Assembly (NCBI RefSeq): GCF_004364325.1 | Contig: NZ_SOCP01000005.1 | Location: forward strand, 1-64,000 | Source: Actinophytocola oryzae | GTDB lineage: Bacteria; Actinomycetota; Actinomycetes; Mycobacteriales; Pseudonocardiaceae | DNA: 64,000 nucleotides | Direction: 5' to 3' | In this document: one piece after another, positions 31,945 to 40,589 of the stretch | Position numbering within the stretch: the stretch's first letter is position 1 | Layout of the letters: each line of letters starts with the position of its first letter | Program-made: the position numbers and the translations under genes | The notes under the pieces: generated by a model | The model's input: the letters and a program-made list of their open reading frames with translations, nothing else | Databases searched by the model: none | What the model was told of the DNA's origin: nothing

Positions 31945-32517
31945 TCAGCGCATGCGCCGCGGCGGGCGCAGGGCCTCGAGGTCCTTCCGGTCGAACGTCT
32001 CCAGCTGGGTGAGGACGGGCTCGAGCTTGATGAGGCACCGGATGACGATCTGGGAGACGTTCGAGGACGAGGTGTTCACCGTTGCGGCGATCTCCCCCAC
32101 GGTCAGCCCGTCGAACAGGCGCAGCCGGGTGACCTCGCACTGCCGTTCGGTCATGTACGCCATCACCCGCAGGAGCCGTCGCCGCACATCGCAGGCGTCG
32201 ACACGGCGGACCGCGACGTCCTCGGGGTTCTCGAGCTGTTCGGCCGACTTGACGGGCGCGGAGTAGTACTCGACGCGACCGGCGCACAGGTTCTCGATCA
32301 TCCCGGTGAAGTAGCCGTACCAGTCTGGCTCTTCCGGGGGCGGGTCACACATCACCGCGGTGAAGACCTCGTGCACGACGTCGGCGGCGTCGACGTCCGC
32401 TCTCTCCCGGAGGCACCGCGCGGCCACTTCGATCATGACGGGGCGGTACTTGTTGTAGATCTGCTCCCAGTTCACCGGAACACGACCTTCGCTGCCTTCG
32501 CGCGTGGTGGAGCGCAC
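31945..32517 (-). CDS. sigma-70 family (ECF-like) RNA polymerase sigma factor
   Basis: The 190-residue protein has a region-2-like segment (YNKYRPVMIEVAARCLRERA, DVVHEVFTAVMCDP) and a region-4 helix-turn-helix (MTERQCEVTRLRLFDGLTVG, EIAATVNTSSSNVSQIVIRC). GTG at 32475 (VNWEQIYNKY) may be the real start, since the first 14 residues are low-complexity and Arg-rich. No anti-sigma gene is next to it. It converges on the secreted repeat gene and lies downstream of a DivIVA-like gene, which hints at a role in cell-surface differentiation; this is inference. Confidence 0.85.
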   Translation of the reverse strand: MRSTTREGSEGRVPVNWEQIYNKYRPVMIEVAARCLRERADVDAADVVHEVFTAVMCDPPPEEPDWYGYFTGMIENLCAGRVEYYSAPVKSAEQLENPEDVAVRRVDACDVRRRLLRVMAYMTERQCEVTRLRLFDGLTVGEIAATVNTSSSNVSQIVIRCLIKLEPVLTQLETFDRKDLEALRPPRRMR

Positions 32518-32665
32518 TTCAAGTCGGGCTCCCGCCGGTCACACGTGGGAACCGCCGTCCGGGCAGAGCACGCGGACGTGTACCTCTACAAAAGCGCCCC
32601 GCGCCAGGGCAGGCTGTTCTACCGAGGGCGGTGTCGCGGGATGGCATCCCATCAAAGGGTGAACG

Positions 32666-33304
32666 CTAGTGCTGTGCACCGTCAGGCGGGTGGGACATCG
32701 TCTGCGGCGGCAGGAGGGAGTCGTCGTCCTCCTCCAGCGCCGCTTCGAGCTCGGCGCGCCGCCACTGTGGACCGACCGCGGTCATCTCGGTGGTCTGCGC
32801 GTCGTCGGACGAGACACGCGGTGGCGGCATGCGGTAGGCGAGTACGCCGCTGTCGAAGATCTCACTCAAGGCCTGCTCGCTGTTCCGCAGACCCTGGAGA
32901 AGCTCGTTCGCCTTGTCGAGCGCGTTCTGGATGATCTCCCGCGCCTCTTCCGCGGCCTGCGCACGACACACGTCGGCCTCGTACTGCGCCTGCTCTATCA
33001 GTTCGATCCGTTGGCGCAGCAGCTCTTCCGAATGCATGGTGCGTTCGGCGGCGGCTCGTTGGGCGTCGTCGCGAATCTGCTGCGCGTCCTGCTCCGCCGT
33101 GTCGATCAGCCACTGGACCGTGACGGAGGCGCGGGAACTGGCGTGGTCGCCCGCCTCGAGCGTGAGCAACCGTGCCACGGCACGGTCTCGCTCGGCCTGG
33201 GCGTAGTCGAGTGCGGTGCGGAGCTCGTACAGTTCCTGATCGACGGCGGCGCGGTCGTAACCGCGGAACCGAACGGGAAACGCCAGGTCGTCCTCTTCTG
33301 ACAT
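32666..33304 (-). CDS. DivIVA-domain coiled-coil protein
   Basis: The 212-residue protein begins LAFPVRFRGYDRAAVDQELY, the DivIVA/GpsB membrane-binding domain signature (R-G-Y-D-x-x-x-V-D). A long Ala/Glu/Gln-rich coiled coil from about residue 30 to 160 follows (AEQDAQQIRDDAQRAAAERT, AQAAEEAREIIQNALDKANE), then a Pro/acidic tail. Such proteins mark curved membrane, poles or septa and organise growth. It is shorter than the essential Wag31/DivIVA and so likely a paralogue. The ATG chosen gives the conserved N-terminus; an upstream open extension has no ribosome site. Confidence 0.9.
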   Translation of the reverse strand: MSEEDDLAFPVRFRGYDRAAVDQELYELRTALDYAQAERDRAVARLLTLEAGDHASSRASVTVQWLIDTAEQDAQQIRDDAQRAAAERTMHSEELLRQRIELIEQAQYEADVCRAQAAEEAREIIQNALDKANELLQGLRNSEQALSEIFDSGVLAYRMPPPRVSSDDAQTTEMTAVGPQWRRAELEAALEEDDDSLLPPQTMSHPPDGAQH

Positions 33305-33339
33305 GTGAGGCACCTTTTCGATCGTGTCCAGAGCAAGCA

Positions 33340-33370
33340 AGGCAGGACCGGTCGGGGACCGGTCCTGCCT
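33340..33370 (-). terminator. hairpin terminator between secreted-protein genes and the divIVA-like gene
   Basis: AGGCAGGACCGGT and ACCGGTCCTGCCT make a perfect 13-bp stem with loop CGGGG. It lies 20 bases past the stop of the upstream secreted gene and 36 bases before the DivIVA-like ATG. It would end or attenuate transcription from the two secreted-protein genes. Confidence 0.75.
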
Positions 33371-33389
33371 CATACCCACGAAACCCAGA

Positions 33390-33731
33390 TCACTTGCTCT
33401 GGAGCGTGCCACCGTCAACGTTGTGGTTGGCGGCGCAGCTCTCCGGGTGAGCGGAGAGACCCTCGTTCTCGCCGGAGGTCAGGGCCGAGACGCCGAGGCC
33501 GTTGGCCACGTCCTCGATCGGGACCTGGACAGCCAGGATGCCGATCGTGTTGTCGCAGACGCCGACGTTGGCGTTCACGTTGTGCAGGACATCCAGGTTG
33601 TTGAGGTTCGCGACCCCAACCTGGTTGTCGTCGGCCGGGCCCGTGAACGGGGAGGCGGACGCCTGGCCGGCAGCGAGGGGGACCATGCCGGCGGCGAGGG
33701 CCGCTGCGCCGATGATGACCTTCTTCAACAC
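33390..33731 (-). CDS. small secreted protein, VCDNTIG-type, copy 1
   Basis: The 113-residue protein starts at GTG with a signal peptide (LKKVIIGAAALAAGMVPLAA, cleavage near QASAS). The mature part has DDNQVGVANLNNLDVLHNVN, VGVCDNTIGILAVQVP and ends PESCAANHNVDGGTLQSK, with two Cys that could form a disulfide. It shares this framework with the next gene. The Val/Asn-rich V-N-x-x-V-C-x-N-T-I strand recalls chaplin domains, though the lengths differ. It may be an exported surface peptide. Tandem duplication with the neighbour is evident. Confidence 0.85.
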   Translation of the reverse strand: MLKKVIIGAAALAAGMVPLAAGQASASPFTGPADDNQVGVANLNNLDVLHNVNANVGVCDNTIGILAVQVPIEDVANGLGVSALTSGENEGLSAHPESCAANHNVDGGTLQSK

Positions 33732-33792
33732 GGGAATACAGACCTTTCTGTGGTGGACGACGGATTCTGACCGTCGAGGGGGAGAAAAACGA

Positions 33793-34149
33793 TCACTTGG
33801 ACTGGAAAGTGCCGCCGTCGGTGTTCTCGTTCGCGGCACAGCTCTCCGGCGCGGCGCTCGCGCCGGTGTTGGTGCCGGAGGACAGGAGGTTCAGGCCGAG
33901 GCCGTTGAGCGCGTGGTCAACCGGCACCTGGACAGCCCCGACACCGATGGTGTTGTCGCAGACGCCCACGTTGACGTTGACGTTGTGCAGGACATCCACG
34001 TTGTTGGCGTTCACAAGGCCGACCTGGTTGTCGTCGCCCGAGGCGCCGGGGAAGCCACCGGCGTGGGTGCCCTCCGCAGAGGCGAACCCGCTCAGCATCA
34101 CCATGCCGGCGGCCGCGCCGAGGGTGGCAAAGCCGATCTTCTTGATCAT
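33793..34149 (-). CDS. small secreted protein, VCDNTIG-type, copy 2
   Basis: The 118-residue paralogue of the preceding protein begins MIKKIGFATLGAAAGMVMLS with cleavage near FASA. The mature form carries DDNQVGLVNANNVDVLHNVN, VGVCDNTIGVGAVQVPVDHA and ends PESCAANENTDGGTFQSK. The two copies share more than half of their mature residues, including both Cys. It is the first gene of the pair, and the 61-base gap holds a CGACGG/CCGTCG hairpin. Function is unknown; secretion and duplication suggest a structural surface role. Confidence 0.85.
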   Translation of the reverse strand: MIKKIGFATLGAAAGMVMLSGFASAEGTHAGGFPGASGDDNQVGLVNANNVDVLHNVNVNVGVCDNTIGVGAVQVPVDHALNGLGLNLLSSGTNTGASAAPESCAANENTDGGTFQSK

Positions 34150-34546
34150 AGTGTCGAGATTCCCTACGTTTGATAGCAACGGTCAATAATCCGGATCGAT
34201 CTTGCTCGACCGAGACGAGACCATAGCGCGGCAAAGTTCCCGCATTCCAGCTCCGTAATACCTTTGAACCGTGTAATCCCTCATTGATGTTGTCTTAGCG
34301 GGTTGACGACCAAATCTCATGACTCTACGAAGCGCTCGGCGACACGAATGGGTGGTTAATTACCCAGAGGTGCTCGCGCCACGAACCGTTGAGTAGGCGT
34401 CTGACGACAACCGACCGAAGAGGACCCCGCACCTCGTCCTGAACGGACACTCCCCGTTCGCGCACACCCGCCCGACCGGAAGGCCCCCGTGACGCGGTCC
34501 GTAGAGTGTGTCCGCAATGGACTGTCCACAAAGGAGATCGGGACGC
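34150..34546. other. 397-bp divergent intergenic region
   Basis: The region is AT-richer from 34180 to 34370, as expected for promoters of the secreted-protein pair (minus) and of the rhamnosidase unit (plus). A TTGACG at 34301 faces right. A minus frame reading SVQDEVRGPLRSVVVRRLLN then WREHLWVINHPF is open from about 34455 to 34333, but its GGGGA motif abuts the GTG, so it was not called. Confidence 0.4.
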
Positions 34547-34696
34547 ATGAGCCGCCGGAACGTGGTCAGCCGGTCGTACGACCACGGGTCGACCGGCCGG
34601 GACGGCGGAACACCGCCTGTGCGCACACTCTCGACACCCGGTCGGGCGGCTGTCAGGATGGAAGGTCGACGTCGGGCCTGGGAGTATCAACGATGA
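34547..34696 (+). CDS. possible 49-residue leader ORF of the rhamnosidase gene
   Basis: ATG at 34547 lies 9 bases after AAAGGAGA. The frame ends in TGA at 34694-34696, overlapping the rhamnosidase ATG (ATGA). The product is Arg-rich (RRNVVSRSYDHGSTGRDGGT, EGRRRAWEYQR) with no known domain. Ribosome site and overlap favour a translated leader that couples to the enzyme, but the composition is close to a random frame. Confidence 0.35.
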   Translation: MSRRNVVSRSYDHGSTGRDGGTPPVRTLSTPGRAAVRMEGRRRAWEYQR

Positions 34697-37683
34697 TGGT
34701 CGATCGGCTGCGGGTTAACCATCTGGTGGATCCGGTGGGGATCGACGATCCGACACCGGTGCTGAGCTGGCGGCTCGGGGCGCCGGACGGCGGCCACCGG
34801 CAGACGGCGTACCAGCTGCGGGTCGATACGGGAACAGTCGTCTGGTACACCGGCAAAGTCGTCTCCGGCCAGTCCGTCAACGTGCCCTACGACGGACCGG
34901 CGCCCACGTCCCGGCAGCGGTTCTCCTGGCGGGTACAGGTGTGGGACGAGCAGGACGTGGTGTCCGAGTGGTCCAAGGACGCCGTCTGGGAGATGGGCCT
35001 GCTCGCCCACGCCGACTGGCACGCGCACTGGATCGCCGACCCCGCCGCGGTGCCGAGGATCCAGGACCCGCTCGTCATCCGGTTCACCGCGCGGCAGACG
35101 CGGTTCCTCCGGCTGGACGTCACCCGGCTCGGCAGGCCGCTGCAGGAGGGGTGGCCGGACCCGGTCTCGCGGCTGCAGCTCGCCGAGCTCCAGGTGTTCG
35201 GCGGTGGAACCCTGCTTTCGCAACGGAAGCGGGTCACCGCGTCCGAGGCCTACACCGCGTCCGGCGTGTGGGGTCCCGAGTTCCTCACCGACGGCACGCT
35301 GCACTCCAACGCCGACCCGCGCGGCTACACCAGCCTCGAGCGGCACCAGCAGGACCTCGACTCCTCGATCTGGGTCGAGGTCGACCTCGGCGGCAGCGCC
35401 GTCGCGGACGAGGTGCGGCTCTACCCGCGCACCGACACGCACACGCCGGACGGCGGCGTCGCCAACTTCCCCGAGTCGTTCACCCTCCAGACCCGCAACG
35501 CCGCGTCGGATCCCTGGACCGTGGCCTTCCGCGGCACCGGGCAGGCCGCGCCGGAGCCGTGGCGGCCGCCGCCGGGACTTCCCCTGCTGGCACGCACGTT
35601 CACGGTCGACAAGCCCGTGACCAGCGCACGCCTCTACGCGGTCGGCCTCGGCGTGTGCGAGCTGCGGCTCAACGGCGCCAAGGTCGGCGACGCCGTGCTC
35701 GAGCCCGCGTACACCGACTACCGCAAGCGGGTCGTCTACTCGACCTACGACGTGACGAGCGCCGTGCGCACCGGCGACAACACGATCGGGGTCATGCTCG
35801 GCCACGGCATCCAGGACGTGCAGGGCGGCACCGGCCGCTACACCAAGTTCACCGGCTCGCTGGGCTTCATGAAAGCCCTGGTGCAGCTGGAGGTCACGCA
35901 CCCGGACGGCACGCGGACCGAGGTCGTCAGCGACGGGCAGTGGCGGGCCGAGACCGGCCCGACGACCTTCACGAACTGGTTCGGCGGCGAGGACTACGAC
36001 GCCCGCCGCGAGTTCCCCGGCTGGGACGGCCCCGGCGCGAACCACCAGACCTGGCGGGTCGCGCAGGACCTCGGGACGCCGACCGAGGTGCTGAGCGCGC
36101 AGGAACCGCCGCCCGTCCGCGTGAAGGAGACGATCAGCGCGGCCACGGGCACCGAGGTCGCGCCGGGGGTGTGGCTGTACGACATGGGCCGCAACCTCGC
36201 GGGCTGGCCGGAGGTCACCCTGCGGGGTGCCGCGGGCAGGACGGCGTGGCTCACCCCTGGTGAGAAGCTCGCCAACGGGCGCGTCACCCAGTCCGAGGTC
36301 GGCGAGCCGGTGTACTTCCGGTTCACGCCCGCGACCGACGAGGCGACCTGGCACCCGCGTTTCATGTACTACGGCTTCCGCTACCTGGAGATCAGCGGCC
36401 TGGCGGCGGCCCCGGCCCCGCAGGACGTGCGGGCGCACGTCCTGCGGGCCGACAACGTCGCGGTCGGCACGATCTCGACGTCCAACAGCACCCTGAACTC
36501 GGTGTACACGCTGGTCGAGCGCGCGGTCGCGAGCAACATGTTCTCCGTGCTCACCGACTGCCCGCACCGCGAGAAGCTCGGCTGGCTCGAGGAGACCCAC
36601 CTGCTGTACGACACCGTGGCGGCGAGCTTCGACGTGGCCTCGTACTACCGCGCGATCGCCCGCGACATCCGTGACGCCCAGCTGGACAACGGGATGGTGC
36701 CGGACATCGCGCCGGAGTACACCGTGTTCGACGGCGGCTTCCGCGACGACCCGAACTGGGGCGGCGCGATGGTCATGGTGCCGTACAAGCACTACCGGAC
36801 CTACGGCGACGTCGGGCCGCTCCGCGACGGCTACCAGGCGATGGTCCGCTACATGAACTACCTGGCGAGCCGGGCGGACGGCCACCTGCTCGACTACGGC
36901 CTCGGCGACTGGGGCGCGGCCGACGAGTCGACACCGGTCGGGCTCGTGGTGAGCAGTGCCTACCACCGGTTCGCGACGGCCATGGCCGAGATCTCGGACG
37001 CCGTCGGCGAGGACGCCACGCGGTACCGGACGCTGGCGGCCGACATCCGCGTGGCGTTCAACGCGGCGTACTTCGACAAGGCGGCCGGGCGCTACGGGTC
37101 GGGCAGCCAGTCGAGCAACGCGCTGCCGCTGGCGGCCGGGCTGGTGCCGGACGAGCACCGCGCGACCGTGCTGGCGGCGTTGAAGGCCGACATAGCCAAC
37201 CGGGGCGGCCACCTGTCCACGGGCGAGGTCGGCCTGCGTGCCCTGTTCGACGTGCTCGGCGAGGCGGGCGACGCGGACACCGTCCTGACCATGGCGCTGA
37301 ACGCGACCGCGCCGAGCTATGCCGCGATGCTGGCGTCGGGCGCGACGACGCTGCCGGAGTTCTGGGACGGGCGCGGGTCGCAGAACCACTTCATGATGGG
37401 TGCGATCAACGACTGGTCGTACCGCTACCTCGCCGGCATCCGTCCCGTCGAGCCCGGCTACCGGCGGTTCGTGATCGCGCCGTTGATACCGACCTCGCTC
37501 GACCAGGTGTCGGCGTCGTGGGAGGGCCCGTACGGGCCTATCCACAGCGCCTGGCGCAAGACGGCCACGGGGGTGCGCCTGTCGGTCGTCGTACCCGCGA
37601 ACACCGAGGCCGAGGTCCGCCTCCCGAACGAGAACCCCCTGGTGCTGCCCGGCGGCACGCACGAGCTGACCTCGGCCGACTGA
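34693..37683 (+). CDS. GH78 alpha-L-rhamnosidase
   Basis: The 996-residue enzyme has N-terminal fibronectin-like (PTPVLSWRLGAPDGGHRQTA) and beta-sandwich domains. A discoidin/F5-8C-like insertion spans about residues 140-300 (RVTASEAYTASGVWGPEFLT). An (alpha/alpha)6 catalytic domain follows, with VLTDCPHREKLGWLEETHLL (acid region) and LGDWGAADESTP, and a C-terminal beta domain ends it. It releases rhamnose from plant glycosides or polysaccharide. No signal peptide is visible, so it acts inside the cell unless a start is missed. GGGAG lies 8 bases before the ATG. Confidence 0.93.
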   Translation: MMVDRLRVNHLVDPVGIDDPTPVLSWRLGAPDGGHRQTAYQLRVDTGTVVWYTGKVVSGQSVNVPYDGPAPTSRQRFSWRVQVWDEQDVVSEWSKDAVWEMGLLAHADWHAHWIADPAAVPRIQDPLVIRFTARQTRFLRLDVTRLGRPLQEGWPDPVSRLQLAELQVFGGGTLLSQRKRVTASEAYTASGVWGPEFLTDGTLHSNADPRGYTSLERHQQDLDSSIWVEVDLGGSAVADEVRLYPRTDTHTPDGGVANFPESFTLQTRNAASDPWTVAFRGTGQAAPEPWRPPPGLPLLARTFTVDKPVTSARLYAVGLGVCELRLNGAKVGDAVLEPAYTDYRKRVVYSTYDVTSAVRTGDNTIGVMLGHGIQDVQGGTGRYTKFTGSLGFMKALVQLEVTHPDGTRTEVVSDGQWRAETGPTTFTNWFGGEDYDARREFPGWDGPGANHQTWRVAQDLGTPTEVLSAQEPPPVRVKETISAATGTEVAPGVWLYDMGRNLAGWPEVTLRGAAGRTAWLTPGEKLANGRVTQSEVGEPVYFRFTPATDEATWHPRFMYYGFRYLEISGLAAAPAPQDVRAHVLRADNVAVGTISTSNSTLNSVYTLVERAVASNMFSVLTDCPHREKLGWLEETHLLYDTVAASFDVASYYRAIARDIRDAQLDNGMVPDIAPEYTVFDGGFRDDPNWGGAMVMVPYKHYRTYGDVGPLRDGYQAMVRYMNYLASRADGHLLDYGLGDWGAADESTPVGLVVSSAYHRFATAMAEISDAVGEDATRYRTLAADIRVAFNAAYFDKAAGRYGSGSQSSNALPLAAGLVPDEHRATVLAALKADIANRGGHLSTGEVGLRALFDVLGEAGDADTVLTMALNATAPSYAAMLASGATTLPEFWDGRGSQNHFMMGAINDWSYRYLAGIRPVEPGYRRFVIAPLIPTSLDQVSASWEGPYGPIHSAWRKTATGVRLSVVVPANTEAEVRLPNENPLVLPGGTHELTSAD

Positions 37684-37705
37684 TGTCGGCGGAGCACGCC
37701 GCCCG

Positions 37706-39295
37706 CTACGTCTCGGTCAGCTCGCCGTCGGCCAGGGTCAGCCACCGCGTCACGCCGATGTCGGCGAGGAACCGGTCGTCGTGGCTGACCGCGACGAACG
37801 CGCCTTGGTAGGCGTTCAGCGCGCTGGTCAGCTGGGCCACGCTCACGAGGTCGAGGTTGTTCGTCGGCTCGTCCAGCAGCAGGAGCCGGGGCGGCGGCTC
37901 GGCAAGGAGCACGCACAGGAGCGTCGCCCGCAGCCGCTCGCCACCCGAGAGCACACCGACCGGCAGCTGGGCCCGCTCCTCCGGGAAGAGGAACCGGGCC
38001 AGCAGGTGCCTCGTCTCCGTCTCCCCCAGCCCGGGGGCGAACGCACGCAGGTTCTCCAGCGTGCCGCGGTCGAGGTCCAGCAGGTCGAGGCGTTGCGACA
38101 GGTACGCGACCCTGCCTTCCGCCCGGTTCACCACGCCGCTCTCCGGCGCCAGGTCGCCGCTCATCACCCGCAGCAGCGTCGACTTGCCCGCGCCATTGGC
38201 ACCTGTCAGCGCGATCCGCTCCGGCCCCCGGATCGCGAGCGTCAGCCCGGTGAACAGGTCACGCACGCGGAGCCCCTCGCCGTGGAAGACGGTGCGACCT
38301 GCCGGCACCGTCGTGGCAGGCAGGGTCAGCGCGAGCGTGTCGTCCTCCCGCAACGCGCGGTCCGCCTCGGCGAGCCTGGCCCGCGCGCCGTCGACGCGCT
38401 GTCCGTGCAGGTCGTTCGCCCGGCCCGCGGACTCCTGGGCACGCCGTTTCAGGCCGCCCTGCACGATCCTCGGGATGTCGGTGTTGGTGCGGGCCGCGTT
38501 GCTCGCCCGCTTCTGCGCACGTTCGCGGGCCTGCTGCAGCTCCCGCTTCTCGCGCTTCAGCTCCTGCTCGGCGTCGCGGTAGTTCTTCTCGGCGACCTCG
38601 CGTGCCGCCTGCCTGGCCACCTCGTACGCGGAGAAGTCGCCGCCGAAGAAGGTGATGCCGTCGGCGTCCAGCTCGGCGATGCGGTCCATGCGGTCGAGGA
38701 GCGCCCGGTCGTGGCTCACCAGCAGCAGGCACCCCGGCCACGAGCCGAGCACGTCGTGGAGGCGCGCCCGCGCGTCGCGGTCGAGGTTGTTGGTCGGCTC
38801 GTCGAGCAGCAGGACGTCCGGGCGCTTCAGCAGCTGCGCGGCCAGGCCGAGCGAGACGACCTGGCCGCCGCTGAGGGTGCCGAGCGGCCGGTCGAGCGGG
38901 AGGTCGCCCATGCCGAGCCGGTCGAGCTGGGCTCGGGCACGTTCCTCGATGTCCCAGTCGTTCCCGACGGCGGTGAAGTGCGCCTCGCTCGCGTCCCCGG
39001 CCTCGATGGCGGCCAGCGCGGCCACGACCGGGGCGATCTCCAGCACCTCGGCGACGGTCAGGGACCCGGTCAGCGGCAGTGTCTGGGGTAGGTACCCGAG
39101 CAGGCCGTCGACCGTGACGGAGCCGCTGTCCGGCTCGTACTCCCCGGCGACCAGGCGCAGCAGCGTCGACTTGCCCGCGCCGTTGGGCGCGACGAGGCCG
39201 GTGCGTCCCGTGCCGACGGAGAAGGAGAGGTCGCTGAACACGGGCGTGCCGTCCGGCCAGGAGAAGGACAGGTTCGTACAGACGATCTTGGACAT
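37706..39295 (-). CDS. ABC-F family ATP-binding protein
   Basis: The 529-residue protein has two ABC domains and no membrane part. The first carries GLVAPNGAGKSTLLRLVAG, LSGGQVVSLGLA and LLLDEPTNNLD; the second ALTGANGAGKSTLLRVMSG, LSGGERLRATLL and LLLDEPTNNLD. A charged linker (DAEQELKREKRELQQARERA) joins them. ABC-F proteins act on ribosomes, and some protect against macrolide-, lincosamide- or streptogramin-type antibiotics. The arm and antibiotic-resistance insertions could not be compared. It is a single gene convergent to the rhamnosidase. Confidence 0.92.
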   Translation of the reverse strand: MSKIVCTNLSFSWPDGTPVFSDLSFSVGTGRTGLVAPNGAGKSTLLRLVAGEYEPDSGSVTVDGLLGYLPQTLPLTGSLTVAEVLEIAPVVAALAAIEAGDASEAHFTAVGNDWDIEERARAQLDRLGMGDLPLDRPLGTLSGGQVVSLGLAAQLLKRPDVLLLDEPTNNLDRDARARLHDVLGSWPGCLLLVSHDRALLDRMDRIAELDADGITFFGGDFSAYEVARQAAREVAEKNYRDAEQELKREKRELQQARERAQKRASNAARTNTDIPRIVQGGLKRRAQESAGRANDLHGQRVDGARARLAEADRALREDDTLALTLPATTVPAGRTVFHGEGLRVRDLFTGLTLAIRGPERIALTGANGAGKSTLLRVMSGDLAPESGVVNRAEGRVAYLSQRLDLLDLDRGTLENLRAFAPGLGETETRHLLARFLFPEERAQLPVGVLSGGERLRATLLCVLLAEPPPRLLLLDEPTNNLDLVSVAQLTSALNAYQGAFVAVSHDDRFLADIGVTRWLTLADGELTET

Positions 39296-39338
39296 GCCTC
39301 CGCGATCCCGCTCCCCTTCCCGGCCTCGACGACAGCGG

Positions 39339-39905
39339 CTACCTCACCGACCAGGCCGCGCGGACCGCGTCGCACGCCGTGGGCACGCGGTCGGACAGTG
39401 CGGTCACCAGGTCGGCCACGGCAGGGCGGAGCCCGGCCATGCGGGCCAGCACCCAGTCGTAGACCTCCTGGTTGACCTCGGCCCCGAGGAACCTCTCCCA
39501 CAGGATGTCGTGTTCGTCGTCCGGTGTCTTCCCGAATTTCCGCAGCCACCTGCGCCCCTCGCGGGACAGCTCCGGTGCCGGGCCCGTCGGCACGTCACCC
39601 AGGTACTCGCCCGCCTCGGCGAGCGCGCCGAGGCAGTCCTCGAGGATGTCGTCCGGCGGCGGCCGCTCACGCAACACGCGGACGAGCCAGGCGAAGGCGT
39701 CCGGGCTCGCGGGCCACACCGACGTCTGGTGCACGATCGCGCTGGAGAAGTGCCGCGCTGCCCCGCGCTGGGCCTCGTGGTCGTCGTCGAGCAGGGCGGT
39801 CAGGTGGCCCGGGGTGTCCCGGGCGCTGCCGTAGGCGTGCGGCCAGGTCGTCCACTCGGCCCTGTCGAGCGCGGCGATCTCCTGCCGCAGGATGTCGGGA
39901 CTCAC
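39339..39905 (-). CDS. helical-repeat protein of unknown function
   Basis: The 188-residue protein is predicted by eye to be all helical, with HEAT-like units: GHLTALLDDDHEAQRGAARH, FAWLVRVLRERPPPDDILED and LGALAEAGEYLGD. The C-terminal helices include ERFLGAEVNQEVYDWVLARM. It resembles small immunity-like or scaffold HEAT proteins often found in actinomycetes. No catalytic motif is present. The ABC-F gene follows after 43 bases and the hydratase gene precedes by 11 bases, so the three may be co-transcribed. Confidence 0.7.
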   Translation of the reverse strand: MSPDILRQEIAALDRAEWTTWPHAYGSARDTPGHLTALLDDDHEAQRGAARHFSSAIVHQTSVWPASPDAFAWLVRVLRERPPPDDILEDCLGALAEAGEYLGDVPTGPAPELSREGRRWLRKFGKTPDDEHDILWERFLGAEVNQEVYDWVLARMAGLRPAVADLVTALSDRVPTACDAVRAAWSVR

Positions 39906-39916
39906 GGCGCGAGAGG

Positions 39917-40564
39917 TTATCCCTCACGCAGTGCGGCGAGCTGGCCCGCGTACATCTGCGCCTTGATGGCCGCGAGGGTGCCCGGGGTCTTGCCGGTGAG
40001 GGCTCTGGCCCTGGTCAGTGCCGAGGCCAGTACCTCGTCCTCGGGCACCGCCTCGTCGACCAGGCCGGCCGCCGCGGCTGCCTCGCCGCCGAAGCGCCTG
40101 CCGGTGGTCATGGCCTCGTGGGCCGCCGCTGGGGTGAGCTTGCACTGGATCAGGGCGGCCATGCCGGGCGTGAACGGGATGTCGATGTCCACCTCCGGCA
40201 GGCAGAAGAAGCCGCGGTCGGCACGCATCACGCGGAAGTCGTGGGCGAGGGCCAGCATCGCGCCCGCCGCGAAGACGTGGCCGGGGATGGCGGCGACGGT
40301 CGGGACGGGGAAGGCCAGCATGCGGGCGAGGAGGCCCTGCACGGTCGCGACGTAGCTCTGCAGCTCGTCGCCGTGCCCGCCGAGCCAGTCGAGGTCGAGG
40401 CCGTTGGAGTAGATACGGCTGCTCGCGGTGGTGACGAGTGGCGCCGGGTCCGCTTCCACCTGGTCGAGCGCCGCGTTGACCTCGGCGAGCCAGTCGGGGT
40501 GGAAGCGGTTCTCCCCGTCACCCAGGTCGAGCACGTGCACGTCGTCGCGTTTGAGCGTGGGCAT
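39917..40564 (-). CDS. enoyl-CoA hydratase/isomerase family protein
   Basis: The 215-residue crotonase-fold protein is a little shorter than usual. Oxyanion-hole strands are seen in TASSRIYSNGLDLDWLGGHG and AAIPGHVFAAGAMLALAHDF. FFCLPEVDIDIPFTPGMAAL carries the position of the catalytic Glu. It lacks the second catalytic Glu of enoyl-CoA hydratase, which favours isomerase-like activity on acyl-CoA. It begins a short minus-strand run with the next two genes. Confidence 0.88.
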   Translation of the reverse strand: MPTLKRDDVHVLDLGDGENRFHPDWLAEVNAALDQVEADPAPLVTTASSRIYSNGLDLDWLGGHGDELQSYVATVQGLLARMLAFPVPTVAAIPGHVFAAGAMLALAHDFRVMRADRGFFCLPEVDIDIPFTPGMAALIQCKLTPAAAHEAMTTGRRFGGEAAAAAGLVDEAVPEDEVLASALTRARALTGKTPGTLAAIKAQMYAGQLAALREG

Positions 40565-40589
40565 GCCGCCGAGGGTACTGGCCGGTAAC

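Noticed and set aside
33390..34149. Assignment of the two secreted paralogues as rodlins or chaplins
   Set aside because: Only one short strand is similar; lengths and remaining motifs differ, so no family name was given.
34687..37662. 991-residue open frame antisense to the rhamnosidase
   Set aside because: It is rich in Arg/Val/Gly with no domain and mirrors the third-position GC bias of the real gene. The plus-strand frame has complete GH78 motifs.
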